A stretch of 64,000 nt of DNA from a virus: positions 125,402 to 189,401 of IMG/VR virus record IMGVR_UViG_3300033144_005525. The stretch is one strand, 5' to 3'. Under the pieces are notes generated by a model. It saw only the letters and a list, made by a program, of their open reading frames with translations. It made no database searches and was not told the origin of the DNA. Position numbers and translations under genes: made by a program. Below, one piece after another: positions 1 through 7,840 of this stretch; within the stretch, counting starts at the first letter, position 1, and each line of letters starts with the position of its first letter.

Positions 1-99
1 GACCACGTACAGGCTCTACAATCTCTAGGGCCTTCCCGTTTCCACAGACCTCAGTTCATCGGTAAGATAGTTTCACCACAGACAGGATGGAGCCTCTGA
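1..99 (+). CDS. C-terminal end of an unknown protein (partial)
   Basis: Frame 1 is open from the first base of the window to a TGA at 97-99, giving about 32 residues that end in QTGWSL. That TGA overlaps the ATG at 99-101 of the next gene (TGATG), the same coupling seen at many other gene borders here, which is the main reason for calling it. Too little is visible to assign a function, and chance openness cannot be excluded. Confidence 0.4.
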   Translation, partial: DHVQALQSLGPSRFHRPQFIGKIVSPQTGWSL

Positions 100-527
100 T
101 GACTATGCAATACGAGCTGGACGTAGCCCGAACCAAACGACTCGAAGCTGAAAGGGAAGTCCAGAAACTGAGAGAGCGAGTAGGGTTGGGTCGCTCCGAC
201 GAAGACTTCAAGAAACTGGAGAAGAAGATACAGCGTCAGGAGGCAGAGCTCGATCGTCGAGATCCCAAGAAGATGTTGGCTCTGGTTAGAAGAGTTGGAG
301 AACTTGAGACAGAGCTCAAGAATACCATCGGAGAGTTCGATACTCAGACCAAGAAGCTCTGGGAAACTGCGGTAGATCTGAAGGCGAAAGAGCTCGAGCT
401 TCAGGAAGCTCTACTACAAGTGACTCTCTGGAAGGACAAAGCTGAGAACCCACCAGTCCCTCTAACGGCTAGGGAGAGTCACCAGCAGGACATCAGTAGG
501 ACGAAGATCCGTAAATCTCAGCGTTAG
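99..527 (+). CDS. Charged coiled-coil protein, unknown function
   Basis: The protein has 142 residues from the ATG at 99. An in-frame ATG at 87 would add four residues, but 99 is preferred because GGAG at 89-92 sits six bases upstream and the ATG overlaps the preceding stop. The chain is almost entirely helical and charged, with long runs of Glu, Lys and Arg and leucines at heptad-like spacing from about residue 5 to 110, as in a coiled coil. The last 25 residues are polar and basic. There is no Cys-rich motif, membrane segment or catalytic motif. It converges on the minus-strand gene at 524-718 with a 4-base overlap. It could be a scaffold-like or structural rod protein, but nothing in the sequence decides this. 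Confidence 0.6.
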   Translation: MTMQYELDVARTKRLEAEREVQKLRERVGLGRSDEDFKKLEKKIQRQEAELDRRDPKKMLALVRRVGELETELKNTIGEFDTQTKKLWETAVDLKAKELELQEALLQVTLWKDKAENPPVPLTARESHQQDISRTKIRKSQR

Positions 528-718
528 TTTCCAGGGCTCCACGAGTGCTCTAAGTTCAGAGCTGGGTGTGGACCACGCTTCGGAGTTTTGCTGGCGTTAT
601 CCAGCTCCTCGACGAAGTGGGTACGGTCCAAGGTCACTTCTCCAGATAGCTTGGGTTTCTTCTCGGCGATTTTGGTGAGCTCGTCCGAGAAGGAGAGCAT
701 GGCGATCAGATGGATCAC
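524..718 (-). CDS. Small protein with F-x-x-E-L-x-K-I-A N-terminal motif
   Basis: A 64-residue protein starting at GTG 718, whose GTG overlaps the TGA of the upstream gene (GTGA). An ATG at 700 would give a shorter protein beginning MLSFSDELTKIAEKK. The segment FSDELTKIA is the notable part: the same pattern (Phe, acidic, hydrophobic, Lys-Ile-Ala) lies near the N terminus of the 195-residue protein at 21671-22258 and the HELGH protein at 42195-42794, and related forms begin the proteins at 2096-4372 and 5858-7840. The remainder is polar with no recognisable domain. It is the last gene of the minus-strand block that starts at the RNA polymerase. By this motif it is probably a minor virion protein; no function is recognised. 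Confidence 0.6.
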   Translation of the reverse strand: MIHLIAMLSFSDELTKIAEKKPKLSGEVTLDRTHFVEELDNASKTPKRGPHPALNLEHSWSPGN

Positions 719-1215
719 TGCTCCAATCTTCCCTGAAGGTTAGCGAACACCCTGTCCGACATTTCTTCGGCAAGTGGGTTGTCTCCGAACCCTGTTGCTC
801 TCACCACCCAGGAGTTCAGCTCCGGGACGAAGTCCCAACAGAGCTTGTCCTCCTGCTTGATTTCGTCGAGGAATGCTTGAGCAAGCGCACTGGAGAAGGC
901 ATCCCCAAACACCCAGATGTATTCCCTCTTAGTGCCATTCTGAATGGCTTCCTCATCACCCATAGTCATGAGGACGTTGTACTTGTCGTCTGGTGTGGGC
1001 CAGAAGTGGAAGATGAGATCTCCTTCCACTCTTCCGACCTCTCCCGTGTAGGAGGCGTGCTCTATCTTGGAGAACGTGACTCCTACTAGGGGGTGGTCTC
1101 CGCCTTTGGATAGTTCGACATCTAGCTTCGATACTTCGGGTTGCCCTCTATCCACCAGGTCGTCCCACTCAGCTCTCTGCTTCTTTGCCCAGTCGTAGTT
1201 CTCTTCTATCGACAT
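715..1215 (-). CDS. Hypothetical protein, 166 residues
   Basis: Starts at ATG 1215, directly after the TAG of the upstream gene, with GAGG seven bases before the ATG. The N-terminal 35 residues are charged and likely helical. The middle (about 40-125) alternates hydrophobic and polar residues (for example LIFHFWPTP, REYIWVFGDAF), suggesting a compact alpha/beta fold. No Cys motif, signal peptide or membrane segment is present. Translation is coupled to the flanking genes through a GTGA overlap and a zero-base junction, so it is one transcript with the polyvalent-protein gene. Family not recognised. Confidence 0.6.
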   Translation of the reverse strand: MSIEENYDWAKKQRAEWDDLVDRGQPEVSKLDVELSKGGDHPLVGVTFSKIEHASYTGEVGRVEGDLIFHFWPTPDDKYNVLMTMGDEEAIQNGTKREYIWVFGDAFSSALAQAFLDEIKQEDKLCWDFVPELNSWVVRATGFGDNPLAEEMSDRVFANLQGRLEQ

Positions 1216-2091
1216 CTATCCAGCCTCTTTTTTTGGTGCAGGTAGCTCTTTGAGATCCATACCGGAATCAGTGAACTCCCCATGCGGGGCCACCTCTTCT
1301 ATGCTCTTAACCACGCCCTGGGAGTGCTTCATACGGAACTGCTCGAACGCTTTGAGGGACTCTCTCAGAGCACTGTCAGCTTCGGACAACCTAACATCCA
1401 CTGAGGTTGCAGCCTTAGCCAACTTAGTCAAAGCGGTGGTTTTGTCCCTTGATCTAGGCTGCTCTTTCCAATCTCTGAAGTCGAAGTAGAGAGCCTCCTG
1501 CATCTCGCGGAGGATTTCCTTAGTCTCCAGGTTCTGTCCGAACCCATTGACGTGTAGGGCCATAGCAGGTCCGTTCTGTAGGACAGCTATGGATTTGGAT
1601 TGGATGGATTTGTCGTACTCCTCGAAGAAATCTACCCAGTCTTGTGTCTTGAGTAGTGGGCAGTTCCAATAGTAGTGCGCGTACGTTTGGATCATGCCTT
1701 CCGTGAAGTAGGCATTCATCCTTCCGTTGACTTTTTTTGCCACATCCTTCGGATCCAAACGACCCAAAAGAAGTTGCTCCACCAATCTTCTCACCCTGAA
1801 ATTGGGGAGGATGGACGAGGCAGCCTTCACCTTGTCATCTGGATTGTGGAGAGACCACACACCTGCATTGCGTAGGAATCGAACGGAGGGACGGTTGTAC
1901 CGATCAATAGGGTCGTAGTTGACTGGAAGATCTACGTACAGGGCTTCTCGTAGGTTGGAGATGTACACCGCGTCTGGTGCAGGGAACCCCAGGGTCTGTA
2001 CTGCCATTCGAATCCAGTCGTCCTTCTGGGCGTCTGGGCTCTTAAGGGTCAGTAGATACTTGACGAAGTATTCACTGGGGTGGCGCTTCAT
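1216..2091 (-). CDS. Hypothetical protein, 291 residues
   Basis: Starts at ATG 2091, four bases after the end of the polyvalent-protein gene, and ends immediately before the next start. The sequence is rich in Leu, Lys, Arg and Trp/Tyr and looks soluble and mostly helical. Residues about 85-200 contain several aromatic clusters (AHYYWNC, DWVDFFEEYD, YFDFRDW). The last 90 residues are charged and probably helical (KLAKAATSVDVRLSEADSALRESLKAFEQF), ending in a Lys/Pro tail. No catalytic motif is recognised. Position between the polyvalent protein and two small proteins suggests a virion-associated or early-takeover role, but this is only context. Confidence 0.6.
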   Translation of the reverse strand: MKRHPSEYFVKYLLTLKSPDAQKDDWIRMAVQTLGFPAPDAVYISNLREALYVDLPVNYDPIDRYNRPSVRFLRNAGVWSLHNPDDKVKAASSILPNFRVRRLVEQLLLGRLDPKDVAKKVNGRMNAYFTEGMIQTYAHYYWNCPLLKTQDWVDFFEEYDKSIQSKSIAVLQNGPAMALHVNGFGQNLETKEILREMQEALYFDFRDWKEQPRSRDKTTALTKLAKAATSVDVRLSEADSALRESLKAFEQFRMKHSQGVVKSIEEVAPHGEFTDSGMDLKELPAPKKEAG

Positions 2092-2095
2092 GTTT

Positions 2096-4372
2096 CTACT
2101 TTAGCGTCAATCGAGGCAGAGTCGTAAGCCCAGTACCACTGCGCTGCAGACCTACGGCAATGAGGGCTCCAATGAGAGCTCCTCTCGCTACACCAGACAC
2201 GCCCTTCTCGAAGATGCTGGTGTCTCCTCGTTCGTTAGGTTTTGAGCCCTTAGCGGCTCCCAACAAACCACCCAGTACTGCTCCCCACCTGCCTCCGACC
2301 AGAGCAGCCTCCAGAGCTGTGCCTACTGCTCCTGTTTTGACTAGGTCACTGACGAACGAAACAGTGGCGACCTCAGCAGCTGTCTTCTTTTTGGACAGAA
2401 ACTCCTTCTTGAACCGCTCGAGCGTGACTTCTCGGACCTTGCCCATCTCGTCCTTGCCTTGGTGCTGCAGGTAGGACTTCTTGGCCTCCTCTTTTGAGTC
2501 GTAGCCAAGCATGATCTTGTTCTCGTCGAAGCTGTCGTCTGAGCTACGCAGCTTCTCCAGGACGAAGACTTTGATGCTATCTCGGTTGGGGCCGATGTAG
2601 ACGTCCAGCTCCTCTCCGTCGGCATCCATGACTCCACGGACGTATCCATAGTCCGCCTTCATCTTCTTGTCGTAGTCGATGGTACCTGTGGATTTCTTCT
2701 TGAGTGGATCGTGGTTGAAGTACTTGCGAGTCTCGCCCTTACGCCACTCCAGACTGAGGGGAATACCATGAAGGGTAAGCTTCTCTTTGACCGGATCGTT
2801 GGCGGTCTTCTCCTTGAGCCTTTTCTTAGCTGCCTGGCGAGCCTCATACTCCCGGCGCTTCTGTGGGTGCTTCATGAAGTACTCGAGCATGTCTCCGTTG
2901 GCGACCTTATCGAAGTCAATCGATTTAGATCCAGTGATCTTCGCATTTCTGGTAGCTATCGATAAACGCTTCCTGAAACCGGGATCGTTCAACTTGCTCT
3001 TCAGTTCTTGAGCACCTCTATCTTGCCAACGGGACAAAGGAGTACTTTTAGCCGCCATGCTGGGAGCACTGACAGGGTTTGGTGAGTCTCCCATGTTGGA
3101 CTTTGGTGGATCTACAGGAGTAGGTGGAGGCATAGAAACAGGAGCCACACCAGATGTCTTCTCCTTCATCATCCTCTTCACACCCTCTCGAGCGATCAGA
3201 GCACCTAGAGCTGCAGTCCCAACGCCTATGGAGAACCGTCCAGGGTTCTTACGGACGTAGCTGGGGAAGGCAGGGGCTAGTTCCCTCAGGTTTCGGAGAC
3301 GGCTACGCCCTTTACCTCCGTGGATGTACTTTGAGGGAACATCTTTAGATGTTCGAGACGCACGGTCCTTTGAAGACTTGCTTCCCCAGTCAGTGTCTGT
3401 TTTGAATTCGGTGTCGTACATGCCCATGGGGACATCTACTTTGACTATGTTTTTCCTTCTACTCCACGCCTCTCTTACGACTCTCCTTGCTAGTTCAGGA
3501 GTCATGGTGCCGGATGCGGCAGAGGTATTGAGGGATTTCAAAACATCGGGAGGCAGGGTGAATATATGAGCGACGTTGCGCTGACCGGTGAGATGCACTT
3601 TGCCTTTTGAGTGCTTACCGAATTTCTTGTGTATCGAAGCAGCACCCTCACCCCCTCTAGAAGCCTTGAGCCCCTCTCGCTTGATCTTTTCCACTGTCTT
3701 GGGATCAGCCGTACCGTGGTAGAGCTTCTTGTATCCCAACAGACGGGCACGGGTTCCAGAACCTGCGGCCAGGCTGGCTCCCTCGGCGGCTAAAATACCA
3801 CCGGATAGGAGCTCACGATCTTCTGCGGTCTTCTCTTTGGACTTCGGCTTCACCAGCACTCCCCACCTCTTCATGAGCTTGTGGGGAGGAGCCATAGCTC
3901 GGTCCCACCAGATCTTCTCAAGCTTCTCTTCAGAGAGCACACGCCAGTTGGGGATAGCTGTCTTGCCCTTGGTATTAGGATCCATGACGATGAATCCCTT
4001 GCCCGGCTTGAAGCCTGTGATGACGATGTAGTGACCCTTGCCCGGATAGTTGAAGCTTTGGATGTCCGCAATGATCGGGACCCCTTGCTTCAGCGTCTTC
4101 TTTGCTTCCTCAAGCGATGAAAACGAACCCTCGCTGGCGTCGAAACCGAGCTTGCGAGCACCTTCAACGATGTCGGTAGTCTCAGCCCCACGCCCTTCCC
4201 GTGCACCGATAGCTTTAACGATTTCTTCCTCTGAGATTTCGATCCCATAGTGCTGAAGGACCGATTTGAGTGTACCCGCAGAGCAAGACCACTCCGTCTT
4301 CTGCTGGTATGCGTCGACTTGAGCCGTCTTCGTGAACTCAATAGATCTCCTATGTATCTCAGAGAGGTTCAT
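2096..4372 (-). CDS. Polyvalent multidomain protein (C39-like peptidase, ART-like, PPase-like)
   Basis: The protein has 758 residues; ATG 4372 follows the upstream stop directly, with AGGAG ten bases before it. Domains in order: residues 20-172 resemble a C39/papain-like peptidase with Cys30 (WSCSAGT), His114 (GKGHYIVITG) and Asp131 (VMDPNT). Residues 212-350 open with LYHGT (217-221), typical of ADP-ribosyltransferase or RNA 2'-phosphotransferase folds. Residues 370-400 hold a Gly/Ala-rich hydrophobic stretch, followed by a Pro-rich linker. Residues 528-658 match the inorganic-pyrophosphatase-like domain of phage proteins (YGYVRGVMDADGEELDVYIG). Residues 680-745 are glycine-rich and hydrophobic, likely membrane-active. 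The tetrad K-E/K-K-T-A/S recurs at 179-183, 403-407, 520-524 and 661-665, each at a domain border, and TKTA lies at 14-17. Known phage polyvalent proteins combine such domains and are injected with DNA. Self-processing is inference. Confidence 0.8.
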   Translation of the reverse strand: MNLSEIHRRSIEFTKTAQVDAYQQKTEWSCSAGTLKSVLQHYGIEISEEEIVKAIGAREGRGAETTDIVEGARKLGFDASEGSFSSLEEAKKTLKQGVPIIADIQSFNYPGKGHYIVITGFKPGKGFIVMDPNTKGKTAIPNWRVLSEEKLEKIWWDRAMAPPHKLMKRWGVLVKPKSKEKTAEDRELLSGGILAAEGASLAAGSGTRARLLGYKKLYHGTADPKTVEKIKREGLKASRGGEGAASIHKKFGKHSKGKVHLTGQRNVAHIFTLPPDVLKSLNTSAASGTMTPELARRVVREAWSRRKNIVKVDVPMGMYDTEFKTDTDWGSKSSKDRASRTSKDVPSKYIHGGKGRSRLRNLRELAPAFPSYVRKNPGRFSIGVGTAALGALIAREGVKRMMKEKTSGVAPVSMPPPTPVDPPKSNMGDSPNPVSAPSMAAKSTPLSRWQDRGAQELKSKLNDPGFRKRLSIATRNAKITGSKSIDFDKVANGDMLEYFMKHPQKRREYEARQAAKKRLKEKTANDPVKEKLTLHGIPLSLEWRKGETRKYFNHDPLKKKSTGTIDYDKKMKADYGYVRGVMDADGEELDVYIGPNRDSIKVFVLEKLRSSDDSFDENKIMLGYDSKEEAKKSYLQHQGKDEMGKVREVTLERFKKEFLSKKKTAAEVATVSFVSDLVKTGAVGTALEAALVGGRWGAVLGGLLGAAKGSKPNERGDTSIFEKGVSGVARGALIGALIAVGLQRSGTGLTTLPRLTLK

Positions 4373-5836
4373 CTAATACGTCTCCTCGGAGGGGAGTAGA
4401 TCTTTGAACTGATCTATCAAACCCTGTTTCTGCTTCGACAGCGTGGTCAGATACTCATCGGCCCCTGTACCTGGTTTACGGATCTTTGATTTCTCCAACA
4501 GGCCATGCTCAGGAAGAATGGCTAAGTACCTCTGCACGTGAACAACTCTCTTGTTCTTTGGGAGGTGAGAATGGCTTTTGTAGCGGATACCACGTCCCTC
4601 TACTTGACGAATCTTCTCCTGATTCCAATGAGGCTCCATGACCTGGATCATGCTAGTGCCCTTAAGGTCAAGTCCTTCTCCTCCAGCAGAGGATAAGAGC
4701 AGGACTCTGTTCTTGCCTTCATTGAAGTTCTGGACCATTTGATCTCGGTCCCTCTTCTTCATCTTACCGGTGAACTCACCGTAAGGGATCTTGGCTGAGT
4801 TCAACCGCTTCTTGTACGGATCTAAGCCAGCTTGTATGTAATTCGAATAGACAACGACTCGACCATACGGGTCTTTGAGCTCTTTCTTCAGGTTACCGAA
4901 AGCGGCCTGAATTTTAGCTTCGTGCGACGTCTTATCTTCTTTGATGTACGGGGCAGTACTCAAAGACACCTGACGAAGACCAGTCATGAACGCGTTGAGG
5001 TCCCTAGATTCCTGCTTAGAGGGAGGTAGATTGTTCCTGACTTTGAATCGAACCCAAGCCGGAGCCTTCTTGATGATGGAGTTGTATATCTCCCTCTGCT
5101 CCTTAGTCATGGGGACTTTGACGTCTGATCGTTCTACTAGTGGGAAATTCTCCTCACCTCTGGGGTGATGGTCTATCCACTTTTCGAACGATGCTCGTAT
5201 CTCCTCCTCCATCTTGGGATCGAGCTCTGTCACAGAGCCTGGCCGAATACCTTTCAACGTCCCCCAAAACCCTGGGCCTACTTTCCGTTCCCGTGTGTAC
5301 CGCTTTTTGAATTCAACAGGGTCGTTGGGGAATACGTTCTCCCCCGCGGCTATGTTGACTAGCGGAGCGATGTCGGACGGCCTGTTGTAGAAGGGACTGG
5401 CCGTCATCAACATACGTTTTTTAGACTTATTGTCTCTCAGTACTCGGAACCCCTTGGTGTGGGTCTCCCGAATACGATGGGCCTCATCAACTACCAACAC
5501 CTCCTCAACTGGAGGCTGTCCACTGACTGTCACCTTCTGTAGGGACAGCAAGTCAGGATTAGGAGTGCCTCCGGTTGTGTGCTTCTTCAGCTCCTTCTCA
5601 TAGTTCTTGATCAAAGAGGCAGGAGCTACAACTACTGAAGGCTTACCCAAAGCATCCAAAGCCGCTATGGAAGTTAGGGTTTTTCCAGACCCCAATTCAT
5701 GGGCGATCAACAAACCAGGCTGATCTTCTTTGGTTATTCGATCTACGACTCTCTTTTGATGAGGCTGTAGCTTAGTTTTTACCTTTGCGTACTTCCGCAA
5801 AAGCTGCATCCCATCGCGTATGCCTGCAAAGTCCAC
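4373..5836 (-). CDS. SNF2/SWI2-type superfamily 2 helicase or translocase
   Basis: A 487-residue ATPase starting at GTG 5836, with AGGAAG seven bases upstream. Motif I is HELGSGKT (46-53), motif Ia VVVAPASLIKNY, motif II VVDEAH (115-120), motif III MTASPF (144-149), motif V near SSAGGEGLDL and motif VI QVEGRGIRY. The compact layout, and a start almost at motif Q (KLQPHQKRVVDRI), fit SNF2-like translocases that move on double-stranded DNA. Unlike the plus-strand SF2 helicase at 25318, this gene lies in the block with the polyvalent protein, tail spike and RNA polymerase. SNF2 domains are common partners of polyvalent proteins in phages such as P1, so delivery with the virion is plausible but inferred. 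It is directly followed by the polyvalent-protein start. Confidence 0.85.
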   Translation of the reverse strand: MDFAGIRDGMQLLRKYAKVKTKLQPHQKRVVDRITKEDQPGLLIAHELGSGKTLTSIAALDALGKPSVVVAPASLIKNYEKELKKHTTGGTPNPDLLSLQKVTVSGQPPVEEVLVVDEAHRIRETHTKGFRVLRDNKSKKRMLMTASPFYNRPSDIAPLVNIAAGENVFPNDPVEFKKRYTRERKVGPGFWGTLKGIRPGSVTELDPKMEEEIRASFEKWIDHHPRGEENFPLVERSDVKVPMTKEQREIYNSIIKKAPAWVRFKVRNNLPPSKQESRDLNAFMTGLRQVSLSTAPYIKEDKTSHEAKIQAAFGNLKKELKDPYGRVVVYSNYIQAGLDPYKKRLNSAKIPYGEFTGKMKKRDRDQMVQNFNEGKNRVLLLSSAGGEGLDLKGTSMIQVMEPHWNQEKIRQVEGRGIRYKSHSHLPKNKRVVHVQRYLAILPEHGLLEKSKIRKPGTGADEYLTTLSKQKQGLIDQFKDLLPSEETY

Positions 5837-5857
5837 GAAGCGGCTTCCTATCCTTCG

Positions 5858-7840
5858 CTACAGTAGCTGCTTCTGCTGAAGACCGCGGAGACCTTGGATG
5901 ACCTCTTCCAGGTTCTTCATCGAACGCTCGATAGCTCCCTCATCGACCTGAGACATACCCATGCGAGCAGCCATGAGCATCTCAGCCAACCTCTGGACAG
6001 TCTCATCCATCTGTGGGAGGTAGCTGGCGAAGATGGCGATGTTCTCCGGGTTGAGGAAGTTCATCGCCAAGATGCGATCTGCTGTCTCTGAGTCCTCGAG
6101 TGCAGCTGCTTCCTTGACGAGATCTCGACGAAGGTCGTAGGGGAACTTCCCAAGCAGGACGGAAGCCTCCTTGATGGCCTCCTGGTGCACATGCTCGAGC
6201 GGTGTGATGGTGAGGAGACCCTCAGCGGTCGTCCTACCCTGTCTCTGAGCCTCTGCCAGCTTCTCACGGGCTTGGAACTGGTTGAGACCTGCAGTCACCA
6301 GCAGGAACTCTGCAGCCTGTTTGTCCAGCCACTGGACTTGAGCCAGCTTGCTGAACGGAAGACCGCTGAGGTGGAACTCATCCTTCCCGGTCGAGCGAAT
6401 CCAACCGGTGGTAGAGAATGCTCGAGCTTCCTTGACCTGCTCGGCGGCAGAGGGCGTCTTGACGACATGAACAGCCTCACCCAGAGGAGTGAACTTCATC
6501 GTGTCGGGGATCGCGTACGTGCCTTCACCAGTAGCTTCGATGGTGTTCAGTCCTTGGGTGACCATCAGAGTGATGTCGTTGCCGAAGGCATCCTGAACAA
6601 TGAACCCAGGATTCCCCTGCTCGTCCTGAGTCTGGTTCTGCACGGTCACAGGAGGCAAAGCACAGACACTGCCGTCCGGCTTGATGTAGAAGAAGGCCCC
6701 ATCCCCTTGAGGAGGGGCCTCAGGGATACTGGCGGCGTCGTCGCCCACCCTAACCCCTACAATCTCATCCTGCAGGCTGTAGCTGCTCTCTCCGTCCGTG
6801 AACAGGAACAGAGGGAGCTTGTCCATGTCGAAGTCCATGACCGGAATGACCCAACCGGTCTTGTCTTCTCCAGTCTCCTCGATCTGCACCTGATACTGAC
6901 CGAAGTCTCCGACGATGGCAGGGGTCGGGTCATCGAGAGAAGGCTTAGCCTCCTCAGTCCCCACCGTCATGGAGTCTCCGGGCTGCATCTGCTGGACAGA
7001 ATCCGTGCCCGCCATCTGCTGGGCTTCTTGTGGATTCGCAGAGGCTTCTTGCGGGGAGAATGCACCCGCATTGGCCCACTTGATCTTGAAGTTGCCGTCT
7101 GCCTGCTTGATGAACTGAACCACCGTGGGCTGGATGGATTGGACCAGAACGCCAGCCGTCTTCTGAACGGAGGTTCGAGGCGTCGACGTCACGATGTGGG
7201 CCATCTTGTGGAAGTTTGGATTGACCTGTACTGCCACAAGAAGTTGCTGGTCCTTGGCGATCTTCTCCACCAGAGCAACTGCATCCTCATCAGAGATGGT
7301 GGGTGCGATTGCCTCCATCAGACTGGCGAACTTGCCAAATCCGGCTCCTCCGGCCGCGGCCCCAGTTGTCACGCCAGATCCGTACCCGTAGTTGGTTCGG
7401 ATTGGTGGGTGTAGCTGGTCGACCATGCCCTGATCGACAGGCTTGCGGGTTGATGGCTCGAAGGTTCGACCGTCGAAGAGAGCCTCACTGACACGCTGCT
7501 CACTCATCGGGAAGGCCTTGTCTTCGAACAGGAAGATGTCGGCCGGCGCCATGAGGCGGTCCTTCACGATGATGGGAATGATGACCTTCGGGCCTTCAGC
7601 AGAGGGCTGATCTGTAGGTGTGGTCACCTCGGCACTACCAAAGGCATACCCACGCTCTGGATTCACTCTCTGGAAGATCACGTTCACCGTGTAGTTGGAG
7701 AGAAACGGCAGGAACTTGTAGATCTCTGAACTGACCTCTTTCTGCCAGTTGTCTACGTTGTCCGACAGTTTGATGGGCATAGCCATCTTCTCGAAGGAGA
7801 TATCGGTAGCTTGCTGATCGAGAAACAGTGGAGTTGTCAT
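5858..7840 (-). CDS. Putative virion protein, 660 residues, with repeated K-x-A motifs
   Basis: Starts at ATG 7840 (ATGA overlap with the tail spike gene). Residues 1-25 contain ISFEKMAMPIK. Residues 30-150 look like a beta-rich domain. A Gly/Ala hinge near 150-170 (YGYGSGVTTGAAAGG) precedes an alpha/beta region. Residues about 250-500 are acidic and beta-rich, and the last 150 residues are helical with LEEVIQGLRGLQQKQLL at the end. The pattern K-x-A, usually after F-x or E, recurs along the chain: FEKMA, FGKFA, VEKIA, FHKMA, VQKTA, FSKLA, REKLA, and variants IKEA and VKEA. No enzymatic motif is evident. Neighbours (spike, SNF2 ATPase, polyvalent protein) suggest an internal or baseplate-associated virion protein. 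The family is not recognised. Confidence 0.65.
   Translation of the reverse strand: MTTPLFLDQQATDISFEKMAMPIKLSDNVDNWQKEVSSEIYKFLPFLSNYTVNVIFQRVNPERGYAFGSAEVTTPTDQPSAEGPKVIIPIIVKDRLMAPADIFLFEDKAFPMSEQRVSEALFDGRTFEPSTRKPVDQGMVDQLHPPIRTNYGYGSGVTTGAAAGGAGFGKFASLMEAIAPTISDEDAVALVEKIAKDQQLLVAVQVNPNFHKMAHIVTSTPRTSVQKTAGVLVQSIQPTVVQFIKQADGNFKIKWANAGAFSPQEASANPQEAQQMAGTDSVQQMQPGDSMTVGTEEAKPSLDDPTPAIVGDFGQYQVQIEETGEDKTGWVIPVMDFDMDKLPLFLFTDGESSYSLQDEIVGVRVGDDAASIPEAPPQGDGAFFYIKPDGSVCALPPVTVQNQTQDEQGNPGFIVQDAFGNDITLMVTQGLNTIEATGEGTYAIPDTMKFTPLGEAVHVVKTPSAAEQVKEARAFSTTGWIRSTGKDEFHLSGLPFSKLAQVQWLDKQAAEFLLVTAGLNQFQAREKLAEAQRQGRTTAEGLLTITPLEHVHQEAIKEASVLLGKFPYDLRRDLVKEAAALEDSETADRILAMNFLNPENIAIFASYLPQMDETVQRLAEMLMAARMGMSQVDEGAIERSMKNLEEVIQGLRGLQQKQLL

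Noticed and set aside
6185-7414. A 409-codon open frame on the plus strand opposite the 660-residue virion protein
   Set aside because: It lies wholly antisense to a better-supported gene in an unbroken minus-strand operon with coupled starts, has no clear ribosome site, and its composition (very rich in Leu, Arg, His, Gly) is that of a codon-bias shadow.
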